Below are positions 7,159 to 9,463 of a DNA stretch of 9,463 nt, in pieces. The position numbers and the translations under genes were made by a program. The first letter of the stretch is position 1. Each line of letters starts with the position of its first letter. The stretch covers positions 1 to 9,463 of the forward strand of contig CAYONM010000149.1 of NCBI GenBank assembly GCA_964405325.1, given 5' to 3'. This DNA is from CAYONM01 sp964405325 (GTDB lineage Bacteria > Planctomycetota > UBA11346). The notes beneath the pieces were generated by a model. That model saw only the letters and a list, made by a program, of their open reading frames with translations. It was not told the origin of the DNA and did no database searches.

Positions 7159-7169
7159 CGTCGGATCAG
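7135..7169 (-). repeat. Hairpin overlapping the btuB stop codon
   Basis: CTGATCC (7135-7141 in plus orientation) pairs with GGATCAG (7163-7169), and inside it ACGCG (7143-7147) pairs with CGCGT (7157-7161), separated by one A/C mismatch and closed by a 9-base loop. The stem therefore spans 12 pairs plus one mismatch and includes the btuB TGA (7168-7166). It shares bases 7144-7147 and 7157-7158 with the longer stem ending at 7083, so the two cannot form together. It may be a 3'-end stabilising hairpin, a REP-like unit or an alternative fold. Confidence 0.5.
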
Positions 7170-9109
7170 AAGGTGGCCTCGACACCCAGGGTCAGCGACA
7201 GCGGTGCGTTGGTAAACGAACCACCCGGGCTGCCAGGGTCGCCAGGATACCAGAAGTCGGGCGGCGTCGGCTCGTAGACGTAGACGGCCGCATGCTCGTC
7301 GGTCAGGTTATCACCACGCAGGTAGACCTCCACGTTCTTGGTCGGCTTGTAGCCCACCGCCAGACGCAGCGTGGTGAGCGCATCGAGCTCGACCGTGTCG
7401 TAGGTCTGCCACTGCTTGCCGCGGTGGTCGAGGCCGGCGGTGGCCCAGAACTGGTGACGATCGTAGGCCCACTCGTAGGTACCTTCGAGGCCGGCGGTGA
7501 TCTCTGGCGTGAAGGTCATCTCGTCGCCGTCGCCGCCGCCGTCATCGCTGTCCTGCCAGGTGAAGACGGCCCGTACCACGGCCTGCTCGACCGGCCGCCA
7601 AACCAGGGTGTTCTCAATGCCGGCCACGTAGGCGGTGTCCTCCGGCGAGACGTTCTCATAGCCGTTGACGTAGCGGATGGCTTCCTCGAAGACGGTCATG
7701 AAGACGGTCTGCTCGAGGCGGACCTGCTCGTTCAGCTGCGAACGGTGGCCGAATTCATAGGTGCTGGTCTCCTCGGGCTCGAGGTCCTCGTTGCCGATCG
7801 GGCCAGAACCGTAGTCATCGGTGGCGTAGAGCTCGAAGAGGCTGGGGGCGCGAAAACCGGTGCCGTAGGCGGCATGCACCACCGCCGTGTCGTCGAGGAA
7901 GCCGTAGCTGGCGCCAAGGCGCCAGGTGGTGGCGTCGCCTTCGCGGCTGTGGAGGTCGTGCCGCAGCACCACCTGGGCCTCGAGCGCCTCCCGGGCGATG
8001 GTGGCTTGGCCCCAGGTGCCAATAATGTCGGCGTCGTCGTCGATCGAGCTGGTCTCGGCCGCCTGCTGGCGCCAGTCCATGGCGCCGGTCAGCTCGACCA
8101 TCTCGTTGACCTCGAAGATGCCGCGCCCGGCGAGGTAGATGTCGTTGCTCTCGTACTCGCTGCCAGCGCCGTAATCGCGATCGTAGGTGCTGTAGGCAAT
8201 ATCGCCGGCCACGTCGACACGCTCGGCCACCATCACCCGGCTGCTGGCGCTGAGGCGGATGCTGTCGAACTCGACTTCGCTATCCTCATCGTCGGGGGCA
8301 AGATAGCCGTCGGTCTCCTCCTCGCCGGTCAGCACCAGCAGGCCGCCGCTGAGTTCGACGGTCTCGGTGGAGAAGAAGAGCCGGCCGTTGAAGCCGAGAC
8401 GCTGGAAACCATCGTCCTCGAAGTTCTTGGGATCACCATCGGCGCTGTAGGAGCTCTGGGCGCTGAAGCCGTCGCTGACCAGGCCGTTGACGGCGGCCGT
8501 GAAGCCAAGCTGCTCGGTAATCGGGCCGGAGGCCGTGGCCTCGCCGGCGATGGTGTTGAAGGAGCCGTATTCGATGCGGGCGCTGCCACCGAGCGCTTCG
8601 GCTGGACCCTGGCTTTGCAGGTCGAGCACGCCGCCGGTGGCGCCGGAGCCATAGAGGCCGCTCTGGGCGCCCTTGGCCAACTCGATGCGACCAAGACCAG
8701 GCAGGGTGAAGAGGTGATGACCGACGGTGCCTTGCGGCGAGGCGGCATCGTTGAAGGGGATGCCATCGAGCATCACCTGGGTCTGGTAGGCGCGGGCGCC
8801 GCGGACATAGATACCGCCGCCACCGGCAAAACCGCCGTAGTTCTGCTGCACCGTCAAACCACTGATCGTACGCAGTTGGTCCTGGGTACGAACCGGGTGG
8901 CCTTCGAGCCGCAGGTCGTCGGCCTCGACCACCTCGACGATGGTCGGCACGCTGTCGCGCGCCGTCTCCGAGCGGGTCGCCGAGATGACAATGACGGCCT
9001 CGTCGTCAAATTCGCCGATGGTGGTGAATTCGGCCGCCTGCACGGAACCGAGCACGGCAGCGGCCGCCACCAGGCGACCGAGGGTGGGTACGAGTGATGT
9101 CTTCGACAT
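7166..9109 (-). CDS. btuB: TonB-dependent outer-membrane corrinoid receptor, BtuB-like
   Basis: A 647-residue outer-membrane transporter that uses TonB energy to move a corrinoid into the periplasm. Residues 1-25 form a signal peptide, probably cut after VQA. A TonB-box-like stretch EAVIVISATR is at 37-46, the plug spans about 50-165 (IYVRGARAYQTQVMLDGIPF and GLYGSGATGGVLDL are typical), and the rest is a beta barrel with TGFRAPSLFELY (417-428), GNEDLEPEE (439-447) and NLTDEH near the end. The chain closes in Phe (EATF), the usual outer-membrane assembly signal. ADGDPKNFEDDGF (223-235) resembles the calcium-binding loop of E. coli BtuB, and an acidic loop DSDDGGGDGDE (520-530) may be extracellular. 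ATG 9109 is preferred over 9169 because the signal peptide begins there and AGGA lies five bases upstream. The B12 riboswitch in its leader supports a corrinoid ligand. Length is close to the usual 600-660. Confidence 0.94.
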   Translation of the reverse strand: MSKTSLVPTLGRLVAAAAVLGSVQAAEFTTIGEFDDEAVIVISATRSETARDSVPTIVEVVEADDLRLEGHPVRTQDQLRTISGLTVQQNYGGFAGGGGIYVRGARAYQTQVMLDGIPFNDAASPQGTVGHHLFTLPGLGRIELAKGAQSGLYGSGATGGVLDLQSQGPAEALGGSARIEYGSFNTIAGEATASGPITEQLGFTAAVNGLVSDGFSAQSSYSADGDPKNFEDDGFQRLGFNGRLFFSTETVELSGGLLVLTGEEETDGYLAPDDEDSEVEFDSIRLSASSRVMVAERVDVAGDIAYSTYDRDYGAGSEYESNDIYLAGRGIFEVNEMVELTGAMDWRQQAAETSSIDDDADIIGTWGQATIAREALEAQVVLRHDLHSREGDATTWRLGASYGFLDDTAVVHAAYGTGFRAPSLFELYATDDYGSGPIGNEDLEPEETSTYEFGHRSQLNEQVRLEQTVFMTVFEEAIRYVNGYENVSPEDTAYVAGIENTLVWRPVEQAVVRAVFTWQDSDDGGGDGDEMTFTPEITAGLEGTYEWAYDRHQFWATAGLDHRGKQWQTYDTVELDALTTLRLAVGYKPTKNVEVYLRGDNLTDEHAAVYVYEPTPPDFWYPGDPGSPGGSFTNAPLSLTLGVEATF

Positions 9110-9282
9110 GGTATTCCTGATCCCGGGGCGGGTGGTCACGGCGGCGCGACGAAAGACCCGTCGTCGCACTCACAACCGACCCCGCCATCACGAGCGGAAC
9201 GCCACCGCTGTCGGTTCACGCCCGCAGGCCCGACAGCCAGCAACGACCCTTGCCCCAACTCCCGAGGGCGGTGTCGTATGTC
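9110..9282 (-). promoter_or_regulatory. Structured leader (possible expression platform) between riboswitch and btuB
   Basis: These 173 untranslated bases can form three successive hairpins on the transcript. The first pairs 9277-9266 with 9255-9243 (ACGAC, CC and GCCC blocks, small bulges). The second pairs CTGTCGG (9236-9230) with CCGACAG (9214-9208). The third pairs GCGACGA (9167-9161) with TCGTCGC (9152-9146). None is followed by a U tract, so classic intrinsic termination is not evident; Rho-dependent or translational control is more likely. The ribosome site AGGA is at 9118-9115. GC-rich DNA makes some of these stems easy to form by chance. Confidence 0.45.
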
Positions 9283-9454
9283 ATCCAGGCAGGTTTCCTG
9301 ACTTGGGTATCAACCCCACTCGTCGCCTTCCCACGCCTCCGCGCAGTGGCTTTAATGACGAGCAGGTCCTCCCTTACAGTGGCGGGACCGCGCCGGATTC
9401 GCACCGGCTTCCCTCATGGACGACACATGCGCAACGCATGCCCGTCTCCTGGAC
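9283..9454 (-). ncRNA. Cobalamin riboswitch aptamer
   Basis: Read on the minus strand, the conserved core appears in order: GAGGGAAGCCGGTGCGAATC (9415-9396), then GGTCCCGCCACTGTAA (9389-9374), then GCCACTG (9350-9344) and GGGAAGGCG (9332-9324) of the peripheral arm closed by CTCGTC/GACGAG (9362-9357 with 9324-9319), and the B12 box AGTCAGGAAACCTGCC (9303-9288). A closing helix can form between GTCCAGG (9454-9448) and CCTGGAT (9289-9283). A CATGCG-TTG-CGCATG hairpin sits at 9440-9426. These riboswitches bind adenosylcobalamin and shut down the downstream gene, here btuB and perhaps the rest of the string. The outer boundaries are approximate; the promoter is outside the window. Confidence 0.96.
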
Positions 9455-9463
9455 GCGCGAAGC

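Larger units (their letters stand above)
7028..7165 (-). other. Structured 138-base intergenic region between btuB and btuC
   Basis: This is the only sizeable gap inside the gene string. It contains two hairpins that compete for the same bases, an 11-bp direct repeat and a 15-bp dyad, each entered separately. No small ORF with a convincing ribosome site was seen. The gap may set different expression levels for the receptor and for the importer genes. Confidence 0.6.

Noticed and set aside
6441..7277. 278-codon plus-strand open frame crossing the btuB-btuC gap
   Set aside because: Mostly antisense to btuC; the translation is Ser/Ala/Arg/Pro-rich and has no recognisable domain or good ribosome site.
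7292..9097. 601-codon plus-strand open frame
   Set aside because: Entirely antisense to btuB, which has a signal peptide, plug, barrel motifs and a riboswitch. The long frame follows from codon bias.
9110..9169. Upstream in-frame extension of btuB
   Set aside because: It would put an Arg-rich stretch ahead of a clear signal peptide; the bases also form part of the leader hairpin.
9216..9404. 62-codon minus-strand open frame upstream of btuB
   Set aside because: It lies across the riboswitch core and B12 box, whose RNA conservation explains the sequence.
1..9463. tRNA or rRNA genes, CRISPR arrays, prophage or insertion sequence genes
   Set aside because: None was seen on either strand; apart from the btuB leader and the btuB-btuC gap, the window is filled by the six genes.

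Overview
The window is a corrinoid (vitamin B12) uptake and late-synthesis locus from a GC-rich proteobacterium. Every gene I can support is on the minus strand. Codon use, receptor and periplasmic protein types suggest a gammaproteobacterium with an outer membrane and a largely aerobic (CobN-type) cobalt insertion route. Genus-level placement is not possible from the sequence alone.

Layout in the direction of transcription, from high to low coordinates: a cobalamin riboswitch aptamer (about 9454-9283); a long structured leader with three potential hairpins (9282-9110); a BtuB-like TonB-dependent outer-membrane receptor (9109-7166); a 138-base intergenic region (7165-7028) with competing hairpins, a repeated 11-mer and a 15-bp dyad; then five tightly packed genes. 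These are a FecCD/BtuC permease (7027-6005), a BtuD-type ATPase (6008-5202), a BtuF-like substrate-binding protein (5201-4200), the corrinoid adenosyltransferase CobO (4203-3655) and the large cobaltochelatase subunit CobN (3650 to beyond base 1). CobN lacks only its last few residues because the window ends. The promoter for the riboswitch transcript lies beyond base 9463.

The inferred logic is as follows. The riboswitch senses adenosylcobalamin and lowers expression when it is plentiful. The receptor, energised by TonB, brings a corrinoid into the periplasm; the binding protein hands it to the permease-ATPase pair; CobO adenosylates the cobalt of imported or newly made corrinoid. CobN inserts cobalt into hydrogenobyrinic acid a,c-diamide, the step before CobO in the aerobic pathway. 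The junctions btuC/btuD and btuF/cobO share ATGA overlaps, btuD/btuF abut, and cobO/cobN are 4 bases apart, so these five are very probably one operon.

I did not find a wholly new system. The parts most worth checking are the leader after the riboswitch, the mutually exclusive hairpins plus dyad between btuB and btuC, and a His cluster in the binding protein. Long open frames on the plus strand opposite cobN and btuB are judged to be antisense by-products of GC-rich codons.
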